64,000 bases of DNA from Flavobacteriales bacterium. Lineage in GTDB: Bacteria > Bacteroidota > Bacteroidia > Flavobacteriales_F > PHOS-HE28. Positions 16,659 to 24,652 of the stretch are shown here, piece after piece (position 1 is the stretch's first letter; every line of letters begins with the position of its first letter). Location of the stretch: positions 1 through 64,000 of the forward strand of contig JADZAC010000076.1 in the NCBI GenBank assembly GCA_020852835.1. Direction: 5' to 3'. Below the pieces are notes generated by a model. That model was not told where the DNA came from and ran no database searches. It was given only the letters and a program-made list of their open reading frames with translations. The position numbers were made by a program, and so were the translations under genes.

Positions 16659-17750
16659 TCACGGCTCCTCGCCCTGTACCTCCTCGGCCTCGTCCAGCGG
16701 GCGGGCGTTGGTGTAGGTACGCCAGCGGGCCAGCACCGCCTGCATGTCGGCGGGCAGCGGGCTTTCGAACCGCATGCGTTTGCCGCTCAGCGGATGGACG
16801 ATCTCCAGCAGGGCCGCGTGCAGCGCTTGGCGCGGCAGCAACTTGAAGCAGTTCTCCACGAACTGCTTGTACTTGGTGAAGACGGTGCCCTTGAGCACGC
16901 GGTCGCCACCGTAGGCCGCATCGTTGAACAGCGGGTGGCCGATGTGCTTCATGTGCGCCCGGATCTGGTGGGTGCGGCCGGTTTCCAGCTTGCACTCCAC
17001 CAAGGTGACGTAGGTGAAGCGCTCCAACACCTTCCAATGCGTAATGGCGGTTTTGCCTTGTTCGGGATCCAAGGGCACGGTCATCACCGTGCGGTCCTTG
17101 GGGGACCGGTCCAGGTTGCCTTCAATGGTGCCTTCTTCCTCGGTGAAGTCGCCCCAGACCAATGCCTGATAGCGGCGGTCGTTGGTGCGTTCGAAGAATT
17201 GGCGTGCCAGGTGCGCCATGGCATCCTCGGTCTTGCCGATCACCATCACCCCGCTGGTGTCCTTGTCCAGGCGGTGCACCAGCCCCGGGCGCGGCACAGG
17301 CTGGTTGGGCGAAGAAGGCAGCTGGCCGAAGTGGTAGAGCAGCGCGTTCACCAGGGTGCCCGTCCAGTTGCCGTGGCCCGGGTGCACCACCAGGCCCGCC
17401 TGCTTGTTGAGGATGAGGAGCTGTTCGTCCTCGAACATCACCTCCAGCGGTATGTTCTCCGGCACCAGTTCCACCTCGCGCACGGGGTGTGGCAGTACCA
17501 AGGTGACCACATCCTTGGGCTTCACTTTGTAGCTGGGCTTCTCGGCCTTGCCGTTCACCAGCACGTTGCCGTTGCGCGCGGCCGCCGCGATGCGCGTGCG
17601 CGATGCGCCCGCCAGGTGATCGAACAAGAACTTGTCCAAGCGCATCAATCCCTGCCCGGGATCGGCCACCACGCGGTGATGCTCAAAGAGCTCCTGGTCT
17701 TCCCCCCCGTCAACGGCCTCCTCCGGGGGTGCTTGTTTGCCTGTGGCCAT
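16659..17750 (-). CDS. RluD-type large subunit pseudouridine synthase
   Basis: A 363-residue member of the RluA family, which converts specific uridines of 23S rRNA (RluD: positions 1911, 1915 and 1917) to pseudouridine. An S4 RNA-binding domain spans residues about 37-85 (RLDKFLFDHLAGASRTRI, NVLVNGKAEKPSYKVKPKD). The catalytic motif is HRLDKDTSG with the nucleophile Asp162. Later motifs are CKLETGRTHQIRAHMKHIGHP and FNDAAYGG. The first 35 residues and the acidic C-terminus (DEAEEVQGEEP) are extra. Its start codon shares one base with the stop of the upstream T9SS protein gene (TGATG), placing it last in a three-gene operon with the PASTA gene. Assignment to RluD rather than another RluA member rests on the S4 domain. 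Confidence 0.92.
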   Translation of the reverse strand: MATGKQAPPEEAVDGGEDQELFEHHRVVADPGQGLMRLDKFLFDHLAGASRTRIAAAARNGNVLVNGKAEKPSYKVKPKDVVTLVLPHPVREVELVPENIPLEVMFEDEQLLILNKQAGLVVHPGHGNWTGTLVNALLYHFGQLPSSPNQPVPRPGLVHRLDKDTSGVMVIGKTEDAMAHLARQFFERTNDRRYQALVWGDFTEEEGTIEGNLDRSPKDRTVMTVPLDPEQGKTAITHWKVLERFTYVTLVECKLETGRTHQIRAHMKHIGHPLFNDAAYGGDRVLKGTVFTKYKQFVENCFKLLPRQALHAALLEIVHPLSGKRMRFESPLPADMQAVLARWRTYTNARPLDEAEEVQGEEP

Positions 17751-20017
17751 CAGTGCTGCACGATCAACCGTTCTTGCCCGATGGTTTCCCCTGCGGCACC
17801 GATGAGCCGCACCACGTAGAGCCCGGTGGCGACATCCTGCACGGACAGGTCCGTTGCAGTGCCGGCATAGCGGCGCACCGTGCGGCCCATGGGGTCCAAC
17901 AAGGCCACTTCCGCCACTTGCCCGGCGTGGCCCTCCATGTTGAGCCGGAAGGCATCACCTGCGGGATTGGGGTACAGGGTGAACGCGGCCGGAGCCTGTT
18001 CCCCGCCCACGCCGGCAAAGGGGTCCGCGGCAGCCACCATCACCGGCCGCATCATCCAGGAAGCCTGCTGCCCCGAGGTGGCCCAGCCTTGGCCCACCTT
18101 GTAAAACATCTTGTTCTGGTTGTTGCGGTTCTTGTCCATGCCCAGGTTCATGCGCGTGTCGTTGGTCTGCACCCAGCCCACGTAGAATGTGCCGTCCACG
18201 GCGATGGTGCTGTCCAACGGATACTCCATGAAATTGTCCGGCCCCCACAACCGGTATTGCGGGCTGCTGAAGGAGAGGTTTTGGAAGAGCACCACTTCGG
18301 GGTCCAAGCTTTTCCACACGGTGATGATGAACGAACCGTTCACCGGATCGTTCACGGGCGGCGGGTCGTAGGTGAAGATGGGCGCGAAGTAGAGGCGCAG
18401 GGCCCGCAGGGAATCCTCGCCCTGGGTATCGAAACGATAGGCCTGCATGGCGCCGGCGGCGTTCAGGCTGTAGCCCGCTTCTGCCGTGCCATCGTCGTAA
18501 GCGTAGTAGTTGCTGATCTCCTGGCGGTAACGCATGGTGTCGTTGTAGGCGCAGGCGTCGGGCGTGGCGTTGGTCCAAAACTTGGTGGTGACGAAAGCCG
18601 CATCCGCACAGCCGGAGAGGTCGTACACCAGGGGATCGGCGCCGCTGTTCACCGGGTGCACACTGTTGAAATTGCTGCCGGCGTTGTTGCTGATGTTGTT
18701 GCCGTACCCGCTGCGCGAAGCAGCCCATCCGCAGCCCGAGTTCACCTCATAGCCCCAGGTGATGAACTTGTCCTGGGTATCGTTGTTGCGCTGCTCCAAG
18801 TTTACTTGTTGCGCCATGTAGCTGGCCGGCGCGGTGATGAACTTGGCGTAGGGCACGGAGGTGAACGACTGGAGCAGTCCGGCTTCCTGGTACACGAAGG
18901 CCACGTCCTGCAGCACGGTGTCGGCCGCAGTGCGGTTGCGGTCAAGCCGCACATAGTCGATGTGCCATTGATCGACCATGCCGCCCAAGGTGGCATCGTT
19001 GCGGAAGCGCATGCGGAAGCCGTCCTTGAGGAACTTCACCTCGGTGATGGGCACCATCACTTGGCGGAACTGGTCGGGGGGGGCCGTGCCTGGCGCGCTC
19101 CAAACGGGATACCAAGCGTTCTCGTCCGGTGCATAGAGCTCCAGGTAAAGGCTGTCCTCGGCATGGGCCAGGTCGTCGCCGCTGCGGCCGATGGGCTCGC
19201 AGAAGAAGCTGAGGTACACGCTGTCGCTGGCGGGGTAGGCCAGGTCGATGGGCACCGAGGTGAGCTTGTCCGCCGACCCGTTCAGGTTGGGGTTGAGCGG
19301 TTCGTACGGATAGCCCGTGCGGTCCATGCCGTCCAGGGTGGCCACGCCGATGGTGGGCGGCGCCACCGGGAAGGTGTTGTTGACGTAGGCGTCATCATCT
19401 TCCCAAAGGATCCAGGGGCGCAGGCTGTTGTCCGGGTTGGTATAGGTGCGCGGGTCGGGGTCCACGGTGTACACCAGCATGGAATCCTGCAGCATGTCCG
19501 GCTCCAGGGCCAGGGTATCGGGCGTGGTGGTGCCCACGGTATCGATGACGGTATACGGCGGCCACAGGAACATGCTCTGCTCGCTGGGAGGATAGGCCGT
19601 GAGGTCGCGCACTATGGCCACCACCGCCGGGTTGGCCACGGTAGTAATGAGCACGGCCGTGTCCTGCACTTCCACCGTGTAGTGGAAGCTGGTGTCGGTG
19701 AGGTAGGCCATGCCCGGGGTGCTGATGCCGCCGACCTCAATGCGGTAGATGGTTTCCGAATAGTGCACATCGGCATCGCCCTGCTGGGCATTGCGGTGGC
19801 GGGTGCGGTCCACGGAGAAGTCGTCGATCACGGGCAAGGTTTGGCCGTTGTTGGTGTACAGGAACACCTCGTTGAGGCCGCCGCTTTTCTCCAGCCGTGC
19901 GGGGTTGTCCGGCCGGGGCATGAAGCCCAGGGGCGCAATGACCTCCTGTGCAGACAGCCCGTTGGCCGATAACAGGCCGGCCAACACGAGTATCCGCGGG
20001 CCAAGGGATGCAATCAT
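17750..20017 (-). CDS. Large secreted protein with T9SS type A sorting domain
   Basis: A 755-residue exported protein. The signal peptide (MIASLGPRILVLAGLLSANGLSAQ) fixes the start at 20017. The body is rich in Asp, Tyr, Asn and Thr with beta-sandwich character; DSVYLSFFCEP, WHIDYVRLDRN and DGTFYVGWVQTNDTRMNLGMD look like repeated jelly-roll domains. No catalytic motif was recognised. The C-terminal 80 residues form a type A T9SS sorting domain: FTLYPNPAGDAF, LLDPMGRTVRRY, GLYVVRLIG, ending ERLIVQH. It should therefore cross the outer membrane and be attached to the surface or released. It lies 14 bases after the PASTA gene and overlaps the pseudouridine synthase by one base. Confidence 0.88.
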   Translation of the reverse strand: MIASLGPRILVLAGLLSANGLSAQEVIAPLGFMPRPDNPARLEKSGGLNEVFLYTNNGQTLPVIDDFSVDRTRHRNAQQGDADVHYSETIYRIEVGGISTPGMAYLTDTSFHYTVEVQDTAVLITTVANPAVVAIVRDLTAYPPSEQSMFLWPPYTVIDTVGTTTPDTLALEPDMLQDSMLVYTVDPDPRTYTNPDNSLRPWILWEDDDAYVNNTFPVAPPTIGVATLDGMDRTGYPYEPLNPNLNGSADKLTSVPIDLAYPASDSVYLSFFCEPIGRSGDDLAHAEDSLYLELYAPDENAWYPVWSAPGTAPPDQFRQVMVPITEVKFLKDGFRMRFRNDATLGGMVDQWHIDYVRLDRNRTAADTVLQDVAFVYQEAGLLQSFTSVPYAKFITAPASYMAQQVNLEQRNNDTQDKFITWGYEVNSGCGWAASRSGYGNNISNNAGSNFNSVHPVNSGADPLVYDLSGCADAAFVTTKFWTNATPDACAYNDTMRYRQEISNYYAYDDGTAEAGYSLNAAGAMQAYRFDTQGEDSLRALRLYFAPIFTYDPPPVNDPVNGSFIITVWKSLDPEVVLFQNLSFSSPQYRLWGPDNFMEYPLDSTIAVDGTFYVGWVQTNDTRMNLGMDKNRNNQNKMFYKVGQGWATSGQQASWMMRPVMVAAADPFAGVGGEQAPAAFTLYPNPAGDAFRLNMEGHAGQVAEVALLDPMGRTVRRYAGTATDLSVQDVATGLYVVRLIGAAGETIGQERLIVQH

Positions 20018-20031
20018 GTGAAGGGATTGTT

Positions 20032-20808
20032 TCAAGGGGTGGCCGAGGTGGTGTCCATGGAGAGCCAGACGTCCACCATGCCGCCCGGACTGATCATTTC
20101 TTCCGTATCCGGTGACGGGAATTGGCGTACTACCGTTGCCAACGCGGTATCGCACCCGCTATTGCCGCAGCCCTGCACTTCCACCACCAGGCCCAGGTTC
20201 AACGAGGCCATGGCCAGCACTGCTTTCATTTCCGCATAGGCCATGCCGCGCAGGTCGGGCACGGGCACCTGTTCCCCGCCATGCTGGCCCTGCCCCAGCA
20301 CCAGGGTGATGGCTTCCCCTTTGCGGATGCGGCTGTCCGGCGCGATGGCCTGGCCTTTGTACAATTGGGCCACCACACAATCCATGCAGGGATCGGGCCG
20401 GTATTCCACTGCGGCCACCTTCAACCCCAGGATCTCCATCACGCTCAAGGCCTGCCGCTTGCTCAGGTTCACCAGGTCGGGCATGTTGAGCATCTTCGGC
20501 TGGGTGGCGTTCATGACCAAGTACACCGTGCGGTCCGGCTTCACGAATTTCCCGCTGTCGGGATCCTGGTCCACCACGCTGGCCTTGGGCGCTTCCTCCG
20601 CATACACCGAGTCGATCACTTCCGCACGCAAGTCCAGTGCTTCCAATGCTTGCACCGCTTCCTCAAAGGTCATGGACTGGAGGTCGGGCACCTTTACCTG
20701 CACATTGTGCCGCGTATAGCCCGCCATCCACCACCAGGACGCCAGCACAACCAAGGCCGCCAGCGCCACGGGGGCCAGTAACAGGAACAAGCTTCTTCGC
20801 CCGGGCAT
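20032..20808 (-). CDS. PASTA domain protein without kinase domain
   Basis: A 258-residue protein with one N-terminal membrane anchor (SLFLLLAPVALAALVVLASWWW) followed by three PASTA repeats outside the membrane. Repeat 1: VPDLQSMTFEEAVQALEALDL to VYLVMN. Repeat 2: MPDLVNLSKRQALSVMEILGL to ITLVLG. Repeat 3: VPDLRGMAYAEMKAVLAMASLNL to VWLSMD. In Firmicutes and Actinobacteria PASTA domains are attached to Ser/Thr kinases or PBPs and bind muropeptides; here they stand alone. The gene is divergent from ddl, so a cell-wall role is plausible. Cys pairs (PCMDC, GCGNSGC) could form disulfides. The ATG at 20808 was chosen because the anchor follows at once. Confidence 0.88.
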   Translation of the reverse strand: MPGRRSLFLLLAPVALAALVVLASWWWMAGYTRHNVQVKVPDLQSMTFEEAVQALEALDLRAEVIDSVYAEEAPKASVVDQDPDSGKFVKPDRTVYLVMNATQPKMLNMPDLVNLSKRQALSVMEILGLKVAAVEYRPDPCMDCVVAQLYKGQAIAPDSRIRKGEAITLVLGQGQHGGEQVPVPDLRGMAYAEMKAVLAMASLNLGLVVEVQGCGNSGCDTALATVVRQFPSPDTEEMISPGGMVDVWLSMDTTSATP

Positions 20809-20966
20809 GCGCAGGGCCGCAGGGCCGGATGGCCTTTTTGCGGCAAGGCGCGAATATACTCCCCGCGCTTGGGGCGGCATCAACAGGCCACCGTTCGCTT
20901 TTGTCCTCCGCCGCCTGCGGCCACCGGTTGCCCGTCCGCCACCTTTGGGCCAACCAGCCTGCCTCC

Positions 20967-21965
20967 ATGCCCCTGCCCTTCATCGCCGTAGTACGCGGCG
21001 GATATACCGGCGAATCGGTCATCAGCCACAAAAGCGCCCAAACCATGATGGACGCCATCGACCCCTCCCGGTTCGATCCCGTGTTCATCACCGTGGAACG
21101 CAGCGGATGGAGCTGCGTGCGCCGCGATGGCCACACCCTGCCCTTCAACCGCGGTGCCTTCACCGCCGATCGCGGACAGGGCCCTGAGCCGCTGGCCGCC
21201 GCCCTCATCGCCGTGCACGGCACCCCGGGCGAGGACGGCAAGCTGCAAGGCTACCTGGACATGCTGGGCGTGCCCTACCAGACCGGCGGGGTGCTGAACA
21301 TGGCGCTGACCATGAGTAAGTACAGCACCACGGGCCTGTTGCGGCAACTGGGCTTTCCCGTAGCCACCTCCGTGCGTGTGCACCGCAACCAGCCCGGCAT
21401 GGAGGCCCGCATCCTCACCGAGGTGGGCCTGCCCTGCTTTGTGAAGCCCGATACCAGCGGCAGCAGCTTGGGCATCACCAAGGTGAAGTCCGCCGGTGAG
21501 CTGCCCGCCGCGTTGGCCACGGCTTTCGCCGAAGACGAACTGGTGATGTGCGAGGCCGCCGTAACCGGCCGCGAGCTTACCTGCGGGGTGCTCCGCCACC
21601 AAGGCCGGGTGCAAGCGCTGCCCGTGTGCGAGGTCCGCACCAGCCACGAGTTCTTCGACTACCAGGCCAAGTACCACGCCGCCGATACGCAAGAGCTGGT
21701 GCCGGCGCCCATCCCCGATGCAGTTGCGGCCCTGCTACGGCAGCGCTCCGAAGCCATTTACCAAGCGCTGAACTGCCGCGGCCTGGTGCGCATCGACCAC
21801 TTCTGGCTGGAGGGCCAAGGCGACGGGCGCGAGGTGGTGACCATTGAGGTGAACACCGTGCCGGGCTTTACGCCGGTGAGCATCTACCCGCGCATGCTCC
21901 AGGCCGCCGGCATCCCCGTGGCGGAAGCCGTGAACGGGTTGCTGGCGGAGATGCTTCAGCGTTGA
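20967..21965 (+). CDS. ddl: D-alanine--D-alanine ligase
   Basis: A 332-residue ATP-grasp enzyme that makes the D-Ala-D-Ala dipeptide of peptidoglycan. Visible motifs are VVRGGYTGESVIS at the N-terminus (equivalent to GGxSxE), ALIAVHGTPGEDGKLQGYLDMLGVPYQTGG, KYSTTGLLRQLGFPV, LPCFVKPDTSGSSLGITKV, ELTCGV, and the metal site IEVNTVPGFTPVSIYPRM. In many Ddl enzymes HGxxGEDG is followed by LEA(L); here it is LQGYL, as is common in Bacteroidota. The ATG at 20967 is followed by PLPFIAVV, the first strand. The 3' end overlaps the convergent rdgB gene by 10 bases. Confidence 0.95.
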   Translation: MPLPFIAVVRGGYTGESVISHKSAQTMMDAIDPSRFDPVFITVERSGWSCVRRDGHTLPFNRGAFTADRGQGPEPLAAALIAVHGTPGEDGKLQGYLDMLGVPYQTGGVLNMALTMSKYSTTGLLRQLGFPVATSVRVHRNQPGMEARILTEVGLPCFVKPDTSGSSLGITKVKSAGELPAALATAFAEDELVMCEAAVTGRELTCGVLRHQGRVQALPVCEVRTSHEFFDYQAKYHAADTQELVPAPIPDAVAALLRQRSEAIYQALNCRGLVRIDHFWLEGQGDGREVVTIEVNTVPGFTPVSIYPRMLQAAGIPVAEAVNGLLAEMLQR

Positions 21966-22534
21966 CGCTCCGAGAGGAACTGCACCAGCTTCCATACGGC
22001 ATGCCCGCGGTGGCTGATGGCATTCTTCAGTTTGGCATCCAGCTCGGCAAAGGTGAGGTCGCTCATCTCCGGCAGAAACACCGGATCGTAGCCGAACCCG
22101 TTAGTGCCGCGCCGCGCGCTGGTGATCGATCCGCGCACCTCCCCCTCGAAGAGGTGCTCCCCGCGGTCGTCCACCAGTGCGATCACCGTGCGGAAGCGGG
22201 CGCTGCGGTCCGTGGCGCCTTCCAGCTCCTTGAGCAGCTTGGCCATGTTGGCATGGTCGTCCTTGGCCGCCCCGGCATAGCGCGCAGAGAACACGCCCGG
22301 CGCTCCGCCCAGCGCATTCACCTCCAGGCCGGAATCGTCGGCGATGCAGGGCAGGCCCGTGCGCGCACGGGCAAAGCGCGCCTTCTGCAGCGCGTTGGCG
22401 GCGAAGCTGTCGCCGGTTTCCGGCAGGTCCGCAGGCAGGCCGGCATCCTTCAGTGACAGAAGTTCGATCCCGGGCAACATGGCGTGCAGCTCGTCGATCT
22501 TGCCGGGGTTGCCGGTGCAGAGCAGGTATTTCAT
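21956..22534 (-). CDS. rdgB: Non-canonical purine NTP pyrophosphatase (RdgB/HAM1)
   Basis: A 192-residue house-cleaning enzyme that hydrolyses dITP, ITP and XTP to the monophosphates and so keeps deaminated purines out of DNA. Family motifs are all present: LLCTGNPGKIDEL at the N-terminus (the nucleotide-binding T/SxNxxK), PETGDSFAANALQKA, IADDSGLEVNALGGAPGVFSARYAG (catalytic Asp residues), GFGYDPVFLPE, and ISHRGHAVWKL at the C-terminus. The ATG at 22534 starts the first strand. It is convergent with ddl (10-base overlap) and divergent from the first gene of the glycan locus. Confidence 0.95.
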   Translation of the reverse strand: MKYLLCTGNPGKIDELHAMLPGIELLSLKDAGLPADLPETGDSFAANALQKARFARARTGLPCIADDSGLEVNALGGAPGVFSARYAGAAKDDHANMAKLLKELEGATDRSARFRTVIALVDDRGEHLFEGEVRGSITSARRGTNGFGYDPVFLPEMSDLTFAELDAKLKNAISHRGHAVWKLVQFLSERQR

Positions 22535-22620
22535 GCAGCGAAGGTGGTAAAAGGGATCCGGGCGGCCTGCATGCGCCGGCGGCACGGCGCACGGCCCCCA
22601 AGTGCGGCACATGCCGCGGC

Positions 22621-22628
22621 TATCTTTG
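22621..22628 (+). promoter_or_regulatory. -7 element TATCTTTG ahead of the glycan locus
   Basis: TATCTTTG matches TAnnTTTG exactly and is 60 bases before the ATG at 22689. No TTG is present 17-21 bases upstream. It is the best candidate promoter for the run of same-strand genes to 29945. Confidence 0.5.
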
Positions 22629-22688
22629 TCGGCATTCCAGTGGTCGTTGGACCGGGGTGTTGCAACGATCTCCACTTTCCACGCACAG

Positions 22689-23411
22689 ATGAGCTCCCAC
22701 GTACGGTCGTTCTATGATGCCTTTGCTGAAAAACAAGTGCGCACGGGCATCAACCTGCGCCACCGGCGCATCATGGACTGGCTGCGCACTTACGGCCTCA
22801 AGGATGGCATGAACGTGCTGGAGATCGGTTGCGGAGTGGGCACCCAAACCGCCCTGCTGGCTGATGCAGTGCCCAACGGCAAGCTGCTGGCCAACGACAT
22901 CAGCCCGGTGAGCGTGGATCACGCCCGGGAGCGGCTCCAAGGCCGCAACCACGTGAAGTTCCTGGTAGGCGACATCGTGCAGCTCCCCGTGGAAGGAACC
23001 TTCGACATGATCGTGCTGCCCGACGTGCTGGAGCATATCCCCCTTGGCGATCATGGCGCGTTGATCGGCAAACTGGCAGCCTTGCTCAAGGAGGATGGAA
23101 GGGTAGTGATCCACATCCCGGCACCGCAATTCCTGGACTTCGAGACCAAACACCGGCCCGAGGCCCTGCAAGTGATCGATCAGCCGATCCATCTCCACGT
23201 GTTGTTGCCCCATGTGGCGGCTGCCGGCCTCTACCTCCATGCGGCCGAACATTACAGCCTATGGACCGATGGCCCCGATGCTGCCGTGTTCGTGCTCAAA
23301 CATTACCGGAACGACCTTGCCTTCAAGTCCCTGCCGCCGCCGGTGGGCAAGGTGGGGCAGCTGCGGCGCCGCTTGGCACGTTTACGGCGCGGGGACCGTG
23401 CGGGCCAATGA
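22689..23411 (+). CDS. Class I SAM-dependent methyltransferase
   Basis: A 240-residue cytosolic methyltransferase. SAM motif I is MNVLEIGCGVGTQTALLAD (near residues 42-60), followed by the acidic residue of motif II in LLANDISPVSVDHARERL, and the post-motif DMIVLPDVLEHIPLGDH. The C-terminus is basic (LRRRLARLRRGDRAGQ). The ATG at 22689 was preferred because it begins a continuous family-like N-terminus. It overlaps the following glycosyltransferase by four bases (ATGA). Context suggests it methylates a glycan or a lipid-linked sugar; the acceptor is unknown. Confidence 0.85.
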   Translation: MSSHVRSFYDAFAEKQVRTGINLRHRRIMDWLRTYGLKDGMNVLEIGCGVGTQTALLADAVPNGKLLANDISPVSVDHARERLQGRNHVKFLVGDIVQLPVEGTFDMIVLPDVLEHIPLGDHGALIGKLAALLKEDGRVVIHIPAPQFLDFETKHRPEALQVIDQPIHLHVLLPHVAAAGLYLHAAEHYSLWTDGPDAAVFVLKHYRNDLAFKSLPPPVGKVGQLRRRLARLRRGDRAGQ

Positions 23412-24589
23412 CCGCGGCGGCCCAACGCCGGGAGGCCGTGCTCTTTCTGGCGGGCTGGTGGCCCAGCCCGGGCAACCCGCACGACGGCATCTTTATCCGC
23501 GAACATGCCATGGCCCTGCAATCCTTGCAACAGGTCGCCGTGGTGCACTTGCGCGTGGCCAAGCACCCGCGGCGCTTCCCTGGGATCACCTGGCAGGAGG
23601 AGCACGACCACGGCCTGGTGGTGTTGCGGGGCGAGATCACCACGCCGCTGCGCCGCTTCGGCAGCTACGACCTGCTGGTCCGCAAGGCCTACCGGCAGGC
23701 CTTGCGCCAACTGGGCCGCCGATTTGAATTCCGCGTGGCGCATGTGCATGTGCGCACCCCTGTAACGATGAACGCCCCTGCCGTGGCCGCCGGTCTTGGG
23801 CTGCCCGTGGTGGTAACCGAGCACAGCTCCTACTACCATACTGGCATCAACCAATTGCTGCCAGGCGAACGGGATGCCGCAGCGCAAGCGGTCAGGCGAT
23901 GGTTTGCCCTGCCTGCCATCAAAAAGGTGCTCCCCGTATCGCGGGACCTGGGCAACATCCTGCAACAACACTTTGGCGTGGCCCGGGAGAAGGTCCAAAC
24001 AGTGCCCAACGTGGCGGCGGATTGTTTTCATCCCAGGCCCATTGTTGACAATGGCCGCTTCCGCATGGTGCTGGCCGCACGCTGGGCAAGCCCCAAGGAC
24101 CCCGACCTGTTCATTGAGGTATTGCGGCGCATGCCTCAAGAGGTGCTCGCCCGGCTACAGGTGGATTGGGTGGGCGACGGTGAGCTCTACCCTCCGGCCC
24201 GTGATGCGTGCAAGGCCTGGGTGGAACGCGGCATGGTCCGCTTTCCGGGCCGCCTGGACAAGCTGGAGCTGGCCGGGCTGCTGGCCCAAGCCCATTTGCT
24301 CGTGCACCCCACCAAGGCGGAAAATTTGCCTTGCATCATTGCTGAGAGCCTGTGCTCGGGCACCCCCGTGCTGAGCATGGCCGTGAACGGGATCCCGGAG
24401 CTGGTGGACAGCTCCAACGGCATGCTCTGCCCGCCCGGCGACCCCCAAGCCTTTCTGGAAGCCCTGCTGCTCCTGATGAACAACTACCGCTTCGACCGGC
24501 AGCAGATCGCCCAGGCGGCGCAACAGCGCTTTGCACCCGGGCCGGTGGCGAGGCAGCTCTTGGGAATTTACGCCACGTTGATATCTTGA
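23408..24589 (+). CDS. GT4 glycosyltransferase (copy A of a duplicated module)
   Basis: A 393-residue GT-B fold retaining glycosyltransferase. The N-terminal domain has FLAGWWPSPGNPHDGIFIREHA and VVTEHSSYYHTGIN; the hinge has VLPVSRDLGNIL and VPNVAADCF; the C-terminal donor domain has ARWASPKDPDLFIEVL and the EX7E motif in KAENLPCIIAESL followed by GTPVLSMAVNGIPELV. It is clearly paralogous to the N-terminal half of the fusion protein at 26092-28452 (shared TEHS..YHT.IN, MPVSRDLG/LPVSRDLG, VPNVAA, HPT.AENLPC.I.ESLC.GTPVLS). It is coupled to the methyltransferase by an ATGA overlap. Donor and acceptor are unknown. Confidence 0.9.
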   Translation: MTAAAQRREAVLFLAGWWPSPGNPHDGIFIREHAMALQSLQQVAVVHLRVAKHPRRFPGITWQEEHDHGLVVLRGEITTPLRRFGSYDLLVRKAYRQALRQLGRRFEFRVAHVHVRTPVTMNAPAVAAGLGLPVVVTEHSSYYHTGINQLLPGERDAAAQAVRRWFALPAIKKVLPVSRDLGNILQQHFGVAREKVQTVPNVAADCFHPRPIVDNGRFRMVLAARWASPKDPDLFIEVLRRMPQEVLARLQVDWVGDGELYPPARDACKAWVERGMVRFPGRLDKLELAGLLAQAHLLVHPTKAENLPCIIAESLCSGTPVLSMAVNGIPELVDSSNGMLCPPGDPQAFLEALLLLMNNYRFDRQQIAQAAQQRFAPGPVARQLLGIYATLIS

Positions 24590-24652
24590 CCGCCCCTTTC
24601 CCCCGGCCCGCCGGCTTTCCCGCTCACAGCGATACCCGCACGCCACACCCCG

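Noticed and set aside
17603-19972. A 789-codon open frame antisense to the T9SS protein gene
   Set aside because: It is rich in His, Val, Gly and Arg with no motif, has no start context and mirrors the codon use of the opposite strand. Long antisense frames are expected in GC-rich coding DNA.
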